A stretch of 42,136 bases of DNA from an uncultured Clostridia bacterium. GTDB taxonomy: Bacteria > Bacillota > Clostridia > Christensenellales > Borkfalkiaceae. The stretch is taken from positions 1-42,136 of the forward strand of contig CALVWN010000016.1 in the NCBI GenBank assembly GCA_944367415.1, in the 5' to 3' direction. Positions 33,583-41,665 of this stretch are shown here, piece by piece (the first letter of the stretch is position 1; each line of letters starts with the position of its first letter). The translations under genes and the position numbers were made by a program. Under the pieces are notes generated by a model. It did not search any database and was not told the origin of the DNA. It saw only the letters and a program-made list of their open reading frames with translations.

Positions 33583-35454
33583 ATGTCGCAGCTCGATCTG
33601 TTTTACCGTGCATTCAAGGAATACCGCGCCGCGCTGCAAAAGGAGCACGAGAGCAAACTTTTGCGCGACGAGCTTTCGCAGGATACCGAAAACGACAAGG
33701 TCTCCGTCACGCAGGTGACGTGCAGTGTCGACGAGGATTGGGTCGCCGCCATCGAACACGGGCTTGTGTACATCGGCAAGGCGATCGACGAGGAGCGTCA
33801 GTTCATCCGCTCGGAGGGCGAAGTGCAGCCCATCGAAAAGGTGCGCTCCGTCTCGCGCGAGACGGCGGAGCATCTCGCCCGCCACAGCAATCTCATCACG
33901 CGCGCGCCCAAGGAGGGGGAGGATCTCCTGCCCGAAAAACTGTTCACCGTGGAGCGGCTCAACAACTACGCCGTGTATGAGAACCGCTTTCTGTATATGG
34001 TGCTGTGTATGCTCAACGACTTCATCTCGCTGCGCTACAACCGCATCATCCGCGAGACGAATACCTACCGCGGCGAGGCGATGCTGCACAAGGAGGTGAC
34101 GTCGGGAAAGCGCCGCGTGACGTGCGAGGTCACCCTTCGGGAGACGTCGGACGACGATCCGTATCTTCGCAGCCGCAATCAGCTCGGCGAGGTGCTCGGG
34201 CGGCTGGAGCGGCTGCAGCGCACCGTGTATTTCTATCTGCGCACGCCGCTCATGTCGGAGGTCGCCAAGGCGGATAAGCTCAAACCGCCCATCACCAAGA
34301 CCAACGTGCTGCGCATGGACAAGAACTTCAAGGAAGTCGTCGTCCTCTACGAGTATCTGCTCGCCTACACGCGCGACGGGTTCACTATTTCGCGCGAGGA
34401 GCGTACGGTCGATCTGCGCGCGCGCACGGTCGCGGAGGAGTTCGCCGAACCCGTGCTGCTGCTCTCCTTCCTCACCTACGAACACGGCATGGGGCTGGAG
34501 GATGCGCTGCGCAAGGCGTACGAGGCGGAGGAAAACCGCCGCCGCGAGGAGGAACAGCGCGCCCTGCAGGAACAGCTCGCCGCCATGCGCAGCCGCCTGC
34601 GCGCCCGCGAGGTCACGCCGGAGGAGTACATTCTGCTGCTCGAAAAGCGCGTGCGCGAGCTGGAAAAGGAGGGCGAGCGCTTCGCGCAGGCGCAGGAGCA
34701 GATCGCCGCGCTCGAAGGGGAGCGCAAGGAGCTTGCCGAACAGCTCGAAAAAAAGGACGAGGAGATCGCCGCGCTCAACGAGGCGCACGCCGAGGAGATC
34801 GCGCAGCGGGAGGAACAGGCGGACGCGCTGCGCAGCCGCATCGACAAGGAGGCGGCGGAACACGCCGCGGCGATCGCGGAACTGACGCGCGTCAAGACGG
34901 AGGAGATCGACAAGCTCAACGAGCGCAGCCGCATGGAAATCGAACGGCTGGAGGGGCGTATCCGCGAGACCCGCGGCGAGAAAGAGGCGCTCTCCAGGTC
35001 GCTCGACGAGCGCAACGAGCAGTACGCGCTGCTCCATGCCCGCCTGACGGCATTGCGCCGCGAACACGGGCTTATGACGGAATTGGACGACCGCACTTCG
35101 GAGGCGGCGTTCAACGAGTTGGAACACGAGCTGGAAGTGCTCGCGCACTATGTGCGCGGCGAGTGGACGAGCGCCAAGCGGCTGCTGCGCCGCGAGATCC
35201 TGGGCGAATGGCTGCAGAATCTGCGCGCATCCATGAAGCGCGGCGCGCGCAAGCAGCAGACGGAGCCGCCGGCGCAGGAGCCGGAAACTGCGGCGCCGGA
35301 ACAAACGGAAATAAGCGCGGCGCAAAAACCGACAGTGCCGGCGGAACAGACGGAAATAAGTGCGGCGCAAAAACCGACAGAGGCGCCGGAACAAACGGAA
35401 ATAAGCGCGGCGGACGCGGAGAACAGGGAGGACGGCGATGAGACAGAAGCGTAA
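33583..35454 (+). CDS. DUF2357-like (McrC-related) coiled-coil protein without nuclease domain
   Basis: 623 residues, no membrane helix. Residues about 20-290 resemble DUF2357, the N-terminal domain of McrC-type partners of McrB: ...VSRETAEHLARHSNLITR, and the core NNYAVYENRFLYMVLCML with ENRF at 133-136. In McrC-type proteins a PD-(D/E)XK nuclease follows; here residues about 305-520 are instead a long Glu/Arg/Lys-rich coiled coil, and no nuclease motif is seen. The tail holds three copies of a 15-residue unit (PEQTEISAAQKPT..). It is encoded between the two McrB-like ATPases, and its end overlaps the second by 17 bases. A role as adaptor that ties the AAA+ ring to a partner is inferred. Confidence 0.7.
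   Translation: MSQLDLFYRAFKEYRAALQKEHESKLLRDELSQDTENDKVSVTQVTCSVDEDWVAAIEHGLVYIGKAIDEERQFIRSEGEVQPIEKVRSVSRETAEHLARHSNLITRAPKEGEDLLPEKLFTVERLNNYAVYENRFLYMVLCMLNDFISLRYNRIIRETNTYRGEAMLHKEVTSGKRRVTCEVTLRETSDDDPYLRSRNQLGEVLGRLERLQRTVYFYLRTPLMSEVAKADKLKPPITKTNVLRMDKNFKEVVVLYEYLLAYTRDGFTISREERTVDLRARTVAEEFAEPVLLLSFLTYEHGMGLEDALRKAYEAEENRRREEEQRALQEQLAAMRSRLRAREVTPEEYILLLEKRVRELEKEGERFAQAQEQIAALEGERKELAEQLEKKDEEIAALNEAHAEEIAQREEQADALRSRIDKEAAEHAAAIAELTRVKTEEIDKLNERSRMEIERLEGRIRETRGEKEALSRSLDERNEQYALLHARLTALRREHGLMTELDDRTSEAAFNELEHELEVLAHYVRGEWTSAKRLLRREILGEWLQNLRASMKRGARKQQTEPPAQEPETAAPEQTEISAAQKPTVPAEQTEISAAQKPTEAPEQTEISAADAENREDGDETEA
35298..35418 (+). repeat. Three in-frame 45-bp tandem repeats
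   Basis: Units begin at 35298, 35343 and 35388 (each GGAACA.ACGGAAATAAG), the third partial. They encode the 15-residue unit near the C-terminus of the coiled-coil protein. The near-identity at DNA level suggests recent copy-number change by slippage. Confidence 0.9.
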
Positions 35455-36889
35455 AAAGCACAGCAAATTGTCCATCTTCCTGCTCGCAGTTCTGCTGCTC
35501 GTCGGCGGAACGCTGATCGGCGCGCTGCTCTATCTCGATGTGTCGGGAGAGGGCACCGGGAGCGACGGGTTTTTCACGCTGCTCGGAGAATTTTTCGAGA
35601 CGGGCGGCATCTACAGCGTGCTGCTGCTCATCTGGGTGCTGTTCATTCCGCTCCTGCTCGTCATTCTGCTCATCGTCACCATCCGGCGCAGGCGCAAGAG
35701 CAACGAGGCGAAGTTCATCTGGCAGGACGCCATCCGCGAGACGTCGGAGCGCATCGCGCGCGAGCGCGCCGAGCGGGAGGCAAAGAAAAACGAGGTTCCG
35801 CCGCCCCGCTTCGGGATGCTCCGCGAGATCGACGGGGCGTCGGCAAAGCGCAGCGTCTCCGACGGCGGCGTACATTCGCTGCAGGAACTTTGCGAGCGTT
35901 TCCGCAATTTCGCGGCGGCGAAGCTGGGGCTGTACTATGACATCTCCGTCATCCGCGAGTTCATCGCGGGGCTTGCCGTCTCCCGCATCCTCATCCTGCA
36001 GGGCATTTCGGGCACGGGCAAGACGTCGCTCGCCTATGCGTTCGGCGAATTTCTCGGCAATTCCTCCGTCATCATCCCCGTGCAGCCCATGTGGAAGGAG
36101 CGCACCGATCTTCTCGGCTACTACAACGAGTTCACCAAGAAGTTCAACGAGACGCTGCTGCTCGAAAAGATGTACGAGGCGAACCGCAGCAACAATATCT
36201 ATGTCACCGTTCTGGATGAGCTGAACATTGCCCGCGTGGAGTATTACTTTGCGGAGTTTTTGTCTCTTCTCGAGATCCCCGATCCCGAGTCGCGCTATCT
36301 CGAAGTCGTGCCGGACGTCTGGAGGAACGACCCCAAGGGACTGAAGGGCGGGCGCATCAAGCTGCCCGAGAATATGTGGTTCATCGGCACGGTGAACAAC
36401 GACGATTCGACGTTTGCCATTTCCGACAAGGTCTATGACCGCGCGATGGTGCTCGAGCTGAATGAGAAGGCGGAGCGCTTCGAGCTGTTCGGCGAAGCCC
36501 GCGCCCAGGGGCCGGTCGCCTTTCCCTTCGAAGAGTTCCTCGCGCTCATCGCGGGCGAACAGGAGTGGTTCGAGCTGACCGAGCGCAACGAGCGCCGCCT
36601 GCGCACGCTGGACGCCTATCTCATCGAGCGGTTCCAGATCACCTTCGGCAACCGTATCATGAAGCAGATCCGCAACTACGTCTCGGTGTACGTTGCCTGC
36701 GGCGGGGACGAACTGGACGCGCTCGACGACATCCTCTGCAAAAAGGTGCTGCGCAAGCTCGCGTCGCTGAATACCGCATACGTCCGCAGCGAATCGGACG
36801 CACTCTGCCGTTTCTTTGATGAATTGTTCGGGGAAGGGCGCATGACACAGTGCTGCGCCTATATCCGCCGCCTCGCGCGCAACGGGTAA
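35438..36889 (+). CDS. Membrane-anchored McrB-like AAA+ ATPase/GTPase, copy 2
   Basis: 483 residues with two N-terminal helices (about 11-33 and 58-82) and a short outside loop, then an Arg/Glu-rich linker and the AAA+ core: Walker A GISGTGKT (189-196), Walker B TVLDELNIARVEYYF (D260-E261), sensor FIGTVNNDDST, and KVYDRAMV. The core is nearly the same as copy 1 over about 190 residues, but the region after the sensor (about 320-365, NEKAERFELFGEARAQG..) and the whole membrane part differ. The ATG overlaps the coiled-coil gene by 17 bases. It is followed by the transglutaminase gene after a 14-base spacer. Confidence 0.88.
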   Translation: MRQKRKKHSKLSIFLLAVLLLVGGTLIGALLYLDVSGEGTGSDGFFTLLGEFFETGGIYSVLLLIWVLFIPLLLVILLIVTIRRRRKSNEAKFIWQDAIRETSERIARERAEREAKKNEVPPPRFGMLREIDGASAKRSVSDGGVHSLQELCERFRNFAAAKLGLYYDISVIREFIAGLAVSRILILQGISGTGKTSLAYAFGEFLGNSSVIIPVQPMWKERTDLLGYYNEFTKKFNETLLLEKMYEANRSNNIYVTVLDELNIARVEYYFAEFLSLLEIPDPESRYLEVVPDVWRNDPKGLKGGRIKLPENMWFIGTVNNDDSTFAISDKVYDRAMVLELNEKAERFELFGEARAQGPVAFPFEEFLALIAGEQEWFELTERNERRLRTLDAYLIERFQITFGNRIMKQIRNYVSVYVACGGDELDALDDILCKKVLRKLASLNTAYVRSESDALCRFFDELFGEGRMTQCCAYIRRLARNG

Positions 36890-36903
36890 ATAAGGAGGTC
36901 TTT

Positions 36904-38928
36904 ATGACGCGAAGATCGAAGTGGGTCTACATCGTGGGCTGGACGATCGTGTTCGTGCTGTGCGCGGCGATCATCCTGACGCTGGTGCTCGCGCTCAAGC
37001 GGCTTACGGCGCAACAGGATCCGGGCGGTCTCGGCGGGCTTGAGGTGCCCGACATCGACCTCGGCGGCGGTGGCGGAAGCATCGAGCTTCCCGACCTCGG
37101 CGATCTGTTTCCGGGCTGGGACGGCGAACTTCCCGAAGGCGGGGACTGGGACGGCGAGTTACCCGAAGGCGGGAGCGGCGGAGGCATTCCCGGCTTCAGC
37201 GACCTCATCCAGTGCGGCCCGGGCAGCGGTTTTCCGGCTTGGGACGGCAATCTTCCCGACTGGGACGACCTGCTCCCGGGCGGCGGAGGCGGCGAGCTTC
37301 CCAACTGGAGCGATCTTTTCCCGGACTGGGATGACTTGTTCCCGGGCTGGGGCGGCAAACGGCCCGGCGGAACCGAACCGGGTGGCGGCGAGCCGGGCGG
37401 AACCGAACCGGGCGGGGAAGAGGGCGGCAACATCCGTTACCCCGATGATCCGCTTTGGGGAACGGGCGGCGGCATTGCCGGCCCGCCCATACTCGATGGC
37501 AGCGGCTCGATCGGCGGCAACGACGGTGACGGCGGCAACGGCGGATTAGGCAGTTTAGGCGACGGGCTCCTCGACGGAAGCCGACCCATCGAGACCGAGG
37601 CGGTGTTTGCCGTCCGGGCGGACAAGTCGACGGAGATGTATTTCCGCTATATGAGCTTCGGCAACTATATCGGAAACGGCTGGGGGGATGCGCCGGAAGT
37701 CTTCAGCGATCCGAGCAGAAACTACCTGACGAGCATCGCGCTCGGGCAGGCGTCCTATTCCCGCATCGGGATGGAGCTGATCATCTACAACGACCAGTAT
37801 CTGATGCCTTACTATGCGCTGCCCGATGAGGGGGAGAATGTCACCGTACAGGAGGGCGACGCCATAAGCCGGGGGGACACCTCGGTTCCCTATTGGCCGG
37901 TGTGCTACGACTACGACTATCTGCGCGACGGCGCGCCGCCCCTGCTGACGGGCGGGGTGCTGTCGGAGGAGATCCTTTACCGCGCCCTCGTCGAGGAGAA
38001 CTATCTGAACGTGCCCTCCGGAACGGCGGCGGTGCTTTCGGAGATCATCGAGCAGCAGGGCTGGGAAAAGGAGGACGAAGACCTCATTCGCAAGATTGCC
38101 GAGTATGTGCGCTCCTGCGCTGCCTACAATGCGGAATACGACCGCTCGCTCGATGAACAGCAGGACATCGTCGCGGCGTTTCTGACGCAATATCACGAGG
38201 GCGTATGCCGTCATTTTGCGTCGAGCGCGACGCTCCTCTACCGTATGATGGGCATTCCCGCGCGCTACGTCGTCGGCTACCGTGCCGAGACCCTGGCGGG
38301 GGAATATGTCAACGTGACGGCGGACGACGCCCATGCGTGGGTGGAAGTGTACCTGGCGGGCAGCGGATGGGTCAAGGTGGAGGTCACCGGTTCGGACGGC
38401 TCCGCGCCCCAGACGCCGGAGCCCGCGCGCAAGATCACGCTCACCAGCGGCTCGCTGCGCGAGGAGTACAGCGGAAAGAGCATCGCGCAGCCCGTCGTGA
38501 CGGTGACGGAGGGATCGCTTCTTCCCGGTCACACCGTGACGGTGGACGTCTTTACGGGGCTGAAATATGTCGGCAAGGCGGACAATGTGTTTGAGGGGGT
38601 GCGTATCCTCGACGAGGACGGCAACAACGTCACCGCCCTCTACGCCGTCGAGCGCGCGTACGGAACGCTGCAGCTGGACAGCCGTCCGCTCGTCATCACG
38701 ACGGGTTCGGCGAGCAAGGAATATGACGGATCCCCGCTCTCCTGCACGAATTATACCGCAGAGGGGCTTGCGGAGGGCGATCAGATCGAGATCGGGTTTG
38801 CCGAGTATACCCTGCGCGGAACGTACCAGAACGCTATCACCTCTCTGAGGATCGTAAACGAGGACGGGGAAGACGTGACGCGCAATTATACGATCGAAGC
38901 GGTGTACGGCACGCTGCGGGTGTATTGA
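36904..38928 (+). CDS. Membrane-anchored transglutaminase-like protein with MBG-type repeats
   Basis: 674 residues from the ATG at 36904 (ribosome site AAGGAGG). One N-terminal helix (about 8-32) is followed by a Gly/Pro/Asp/Trp-rich low-complexity stretch (about 40-222, repeats such as DWDDLFPGWGG and DWDGELPEGG). A transglutaminase-like domain spans about 385-500: Cys435 in GVCRHFASSATLLYRMMGIPARYVVGY, His477 in DDAHAWVEVYL, and Glu493 in GWVKVEV where most members have Asp. Two MBG/YDG-like beta repeats end the protein (about 508-590 and 592-674, ASKEYDGSPL). The helix orientation puts the enzyme outside the membrane. It may crosslink or cut peptide or cell-wall material. It is part of the AAA+ operon, which recalls MoxR-transglutaminase operons. 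Confidence 0.82.
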   Translation: MTRRSKWVYIVGWTIVFVLCAAIILTLVLALKRLTAQQDPGGLGGLEVPDIDLGGGGGSIELPDLGDLFPGWDGELPEGGDWDGELPEGGSGGGIPGFSDLIQCGPGSGFPAWDGNLPDWDDLLPGGGGGELPNWSDLFPDWDDLFPGWGGKRPGGTEPGGGEPGGTEPGGEEGGNIRYPDDPLWGTGGGIAGPPILDGSGSIGGNDGDGGNGGLGSLGDGLLDGSRPIETEAVFAVRADKSTEMYFRYMSFGNYIGNGWGDAPEVFSDPSRNYLTSIALGQASYSRIGMELIIYNDQYLMPYYALPDEGENVTVQEGDAISRGDTSVPYWPVCYDYDYLRDGAPPLLTGGVLSEEILYRALVEENYLNVPSGTAAVLSEIIEQQGWEKEDEDLIRKIAEYVRSCAAYNAEYDRSLDEQQDIVAAFLTQYHEGVCRHFASSATLLYRMMGIPARYVVGYRAETLAGEYVNVTADDAHAWVEVYLAGSGWVKVEVTGSDGSAPQTPEPARKITLTSGSLREEYSGKSIAQPVVTVTEGSLLPGHTVTVDVFTGLKYVGKADNVFEGVRILDEDGNNVTALYAVERAYGTLQLDSRPLVITTGSASKEYDGSPLSCTNYTAEGLAEGDQIEIGFAEYTLRGTYQNAITSLRIVNEDGEDVTRNYTIEAVYGTLRVY

Positions 38929-38938
38929 CGGAGGAAGG

Positions 38939-40891
38939 ATGCTCTACCAGTCTTACAGGGAAAAACTCGAGCGGGGCGTGCGCGTGCTCGACAAGCTGTG
39001 GCGGCTTAAATACGTCATTCTTGCGGCGCTCGCGGCGCTCATCGCGCTCATCATCGTGCTGTGCGCCATCTCGGGCAACATTTACGGGGAATCCTGCCCG
39101 TCCTCCGTGGAGTACGGCACGCCGCTCGATCTGCGCGCCAAGGCGATCTTCGGCAGCGTGACTGCCGAACACCGCGAGCAGGGAACGCAGACGTGGCAGC
39201 CCGGCGCGCCGCGCCGCGTGGGGGAGTATGAGGTGCGCGCCGTCTCGCACAGCGCGGTCGGGGAAAAGTACGGCACCGTCTTTTCCTGCTCCGTCGTGCC
39301 GCACGCGTTGGCACCCTCCCTCCCGGAGAGCTTCGTGTACGGCGACGAACCCGTGATCGGCGGCGCGTTTGCGCAGGGCGACCGGCTGGAGACGGCGGAC
39401 TTTACCTATTCCGCGCTGACGCCCTACCGCTACGAAGTGACCGCGCAGGTGCGCGCCATCGTGAACGAGGCGGGCGAGGACGTCACCGACTGCTATACGT
39501 TCTCCCCCGTGACGGCGGAGATGGAGATGCTTCCGCGCGACGTCACCATCGTCTGCAAAAGCGCGGAGAAGGTGTACGACGGCACGCCGCTCTCGATGAC
39601 CGAGTATTCGATGCCCGAAAGGCAGCCCGCCGCGGGCGACACGTTCTCCTTCGAATGGCCCTCCCGGACGGATGCGGGAGAGATAAGAAACTACCCCGAC
39701 GTGACTGCCCTCAATGCGCAGGGCGAGGACGTGAGCGGATGGTACGTCTATACATTTGAGGTCGGCACGCTCACCGTGCTGCCCCGCCCCGTCACCGTGC
39801 AGGCGGGCAGCGCGGAGAAAATATACGACGCCGAGCCGCTCTATGCGATCGACTACCACATCGACGAGAGTACGCCCGTCGCGGACGGGCACACCCTCGA
39901 TGTGCTCGAGTACGCCTCGCGCACCGACGCGGGCGTCTCGGAAAATCTGCCCGTCTACGCCGTCTACGACGCGGAGGGCAGCGATGTGACGGCGAACTAC
40001 GTCTTTGAGAGCGGGTCGGGTACGCTCACCGTGCTGCCCCGTCCCGTCACCGTCTGGACGGCGTCGCGCACCTGGATCTACTATGACGGCGCGGAGTTTT
40101 CCGCCGCAGATGCGGGGGATTACGGCGTCAGCGCGCGCTCGGAATACCCCCTTGCGAAGGGGCATATGCTTTTGCCCACCCCGGATTCCGTCCGCGAGAA
40201 CACGTTGGACGCGATCACCGACCTCGAGACGGAAGTGCGCTATGTGGACAACTGCCTTGCGTTCAGCGTTCTGGACGATTCGGGCGTCGACGTCAGCGGG
40301 AACTACACGCTCACCTATGAATACGGCAAGCTGCGCGTCAAGACGGAGATCATCGTCACGCTGGTGTGCCTGAGCAAGTTTTACGACGGCACGGCGCTCG
40401 CGTTCACGGAGGGGGACTATTCCATCGTCAAGCCGCCCGACGTGGAGGCGTCGTGCGTGCTGCCCTCGCTCACCGACGCCGGCTCTGTCGCGCTCTCCGA
40501 TCTGAGCGAGGCGAACGTGCGGGCGCGCGACCCCGCCACGGGGCGGGACGTCATGTCGGAGAATCGCTGCCGCTTCCGCGTGGATGGGGCGGGGTGGGAT
40601 GTGACCGTGCTCGAGGTACGCCCGCGCCCGATCACCGTGACGAGTATCTCCCTCGCGGCAAAGAACGAGGGGCAGCCGCTCTACGGCAACGTGTCGGGCG
40701 GGGCGTGGATCTCCTTCGGATCGCTCCTGTCGGGACACCGCATCGAGATCGAAGTCACGGGCGTTCTGTGGCCGACGCAGCTCTCCGCATACAACGAGAT
40801 CGGGAGCGTCGTCATCTATGACGCGTACGGCAGGGATGTGAGTGCCAATTATAATATTTCCATCGACCGCGGATGGCTGCAATGGCTGTAA
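38939..40891 (+). CDS. Membrane-anchored protein of tandem MBG/YDG-like repeats
   Basis: 650 residues. A short basic cytoplasmic start, a membrane helix (about 25-46), then an outside part built of about six beta-sandwich repeats of 80-100 residues. Repeat starts carry the mark RDVTIVCKSAEKVYDGTPL (about 199), RPVTVQAGSAEKIYDAEPL (282), RPVTVWTASRTWIYYDGAEF (368), VTLVCLSKFYDGTAL (468) and RPITVTSISLAAKNEGQPL (562); the first (about 50-198) is degenerate. The repeats match those at the end of the preceding transglutaminase protein, so the two probably interact or span the same layer. No enzyme motif, no LPXTG. Ribosome site GGAGGAAGG. The operon terminator follows within 3 bases. Confidence 0.82.
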   Translation: MLYQSYREKLERGVRVLDKLWRLKYVILAALAALIALIIVLCAISGNIYGESCPSSVEYGTPLDLRAKAIFGSVTAEHREQGTQTWQPGAPRRVGEYEVRAVSHSAVGEKYGTVFSCSVVPHALAPSLPESFVYGDEPVIGGAFAQGDRLETADFTYSALTPYRYEVTAQVRAIVNEAGEDVTDCYTFSPVTAEMEMLPRDVTIVCKSAEKVYDGTPLSMTEYSMPERQPAAGDTFSFEWPSRTDAGEIRNYPDVTALNAQGEDVSGWYVYTFEVGTLTVLPRPVTVQAGSAEKIYDAEPLYAIDYHIDESTPVADGHTLDVLEYASRTDAGVSENLPVYAVYDAEGSDVTANYVFESGSGTLTVLPRPVTVWTASRTWIYYDGAEFSAADAGDYGVSARSEYPLAKGHMLLPTPDSVRENTLDAITDLETEVRYVDNCLAFSVLDDSGVDVSGNYTLTYEYGKLRVKTEIIVTLVCLSKFYDGTALAFTEGDYSIVKPPDVEASCVLPSLTDAGSVALSDLSEANVRARDPATGRDVMSENRCRFRVDGAGWDVTVLEVRPRPITVTSISLAAKNEGQPLYGNVSGGAWISFGSLLSGHRIEIEVTGVLWPTQLSAYNEIGSVVIYDAYGRDVSANYNISIDRGWLQWL

Positions 40892-40893
40892 CG

Positions 40894-40923
40894 ATGCGCG
40901 CCCGGGCAAAGGGCGCGCATTTT
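40894..40923 (+). terminator. Rho-independent terminator of the AAA+ operon
   Basis: A 10-bp perfect stem ATGCGCGCCC / GGGCGCGCAT with loop GGGCAAA. The T-run is short (TTT), then after GCAAAAG a further run of seven T. It closes the eight-gene unit three bases after the last stop. Confidence 0.85.
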
Positions 40924-40967
40924 GCAAAAGTTTTTTTCGGGAAGGGCTGCGGGATCGGTTTATTCAT

Positions 40968-40996
40968 TTGACTTCACCGCGCAATTGTGATATAGT
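40968..40996 (+). promoter_or_regulatory. Promoter of xpt
   Basis: -35 TTGACT (40968-40973), 17-bp spacer, -10 TATAGT (40991-40996). The leader to the ATG at 41026 would be only about 22 bases, too short for a purine riboswitch. Confidence 0.72.
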
Positions 40997-41025
40997 GATA
41001 TTATACATTTTCACAAGGGATACCA

Positions 41026-41601
41026 ATGAAGGCGCTTGAAGAAAAAATTCTCAGGGAAGGCACGGTGCTGCCGGGGAACGTCCTCAAAGTGGGGAGCTTC
41101 CTCAATCAGCAGATGGACTCCGATTTCATCATGGAGATCGGACGGGAGATCGCGCGCCTGTATGCGGGCGAGAAGATCACCCGCGTGCTGACGGTGGAAT
41201 CTTCCGGCATCGCCATCGCCGTGGCTGCCGGCATCGCCCTGCACGTTCCGAGCGTGTTCGCCAAAAAACACAGAAGCGCCAATATGCCCAAGGAAGTGTA
41301 CACGGCATCCGTGTACTCCTATACGCATAAGGAGACGTACGAGATCGCCGTTGCAAAGGACTACATCGGCAAGGATGACAGCGTTCTCATCGTGGACGAC
41401 TTTCTTGCAAACGGCAACGCCGTGCGCGGGCTCATCCGCATCATCGAGAATGCGGGCGCCCGCCTCGTCGGCTGCGCCATCGCCATTGAAAAGGGGTTCC
41501 AGGGTGCGGGGGACAAACTGCGCGCCGAGGGGATCCGCGTCGACTCTCTCGCCATCATCGATGCCATGACGGACGAGAGCGTCTCATTCCGCGCAGAGTG
41601 A
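41026..41601 (+). CDS. xpt: Xanthine phosphoribosyltransferase
   Basis: 191 residues, full length for the Xpt family. It joins xanthine (and less well guanine) to PRPP, making XMP in purine salvage. The type I phosphoribosyltransferase PRPP loop is seen in VLIVDDFLANGNAVRGL (about 122-138). The N-terminal LKVGSFLNQQMD and the VFAKKHRSANMP loop are family marks. Cytoplasmic dimer. It stands alone behind its own promoter and is followed by a terminator and a nucleoside-binding lipoprotein gene, a purine-uptake and salvage neighbourhood. Confidence 0.96.
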   Translation: MKALEEKILREGTVLPGNVLKVGSFLNQQMDSDFIMEIGREIARLYAGEKITRVLTVESSGIAIAVAAGIALHVPSVFAKKHRSANMPKEVYTASVYSYTHKETYEIAVAKDYIGKDDSVLIVDDFLANGNAVRGLIRIIENAGARLVGCAIAIEKGFQGAGDKLRAEGIRVDSLAIIDAMTDESVSFRAE

Positions 41602-41615
41602 CGGCGCGGTTTTTT
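41589..41615 (+). terminator. Terminator overlapping the xpt 3' end
   Basis: A 6-bp GC-only stem CCGCGC / GCGCGG with a 9-base loop that contains the xpt stop codon, then six T. It separates xpt from the next gene. Confidence 0.75.
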
Positions 41616-41625
41616 GTTTTGGGAA

Positions 41626-41649
41626 CGATAATTTTTATATAATTTATCG
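41626..41649 (+). promoter_or_regulatory. Promoter region of the BMP lipoprotein gene with a flanking inverted repeat
   Basis: TATAAT (41638-41643) lies inside an inverted repeat CGATAA (41626-41631) / TTATCG (41644-41649). A weak -35 TTGTTT lies 18 bp upstream (41614-41619). The repeat may be an operator, but this is unproven. Confidence 0.45.
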
Positions 41650-41665
41650 GGAAAGGAGAAACATT

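Noticed and set aside
35298..35418. CRISPR-like short repeat array
   Set aside because: The three 45-bp units are contiguous, in frame and encode a protein tail; there are no spacers.
32285..36889. Classical McrBC restriction system
   Set aside because: The ATPases look McrB-like, but they are membrane-anchored, no DNA-binding or PD-(D/E)XK nuclease region is visible, and the neighbours are envelope proteins.
40924..41025. Purine riboswitch before xpt
   Set aside because: The spacer is too short after the mapped promoter and shows no three-stem aptamer pattern.
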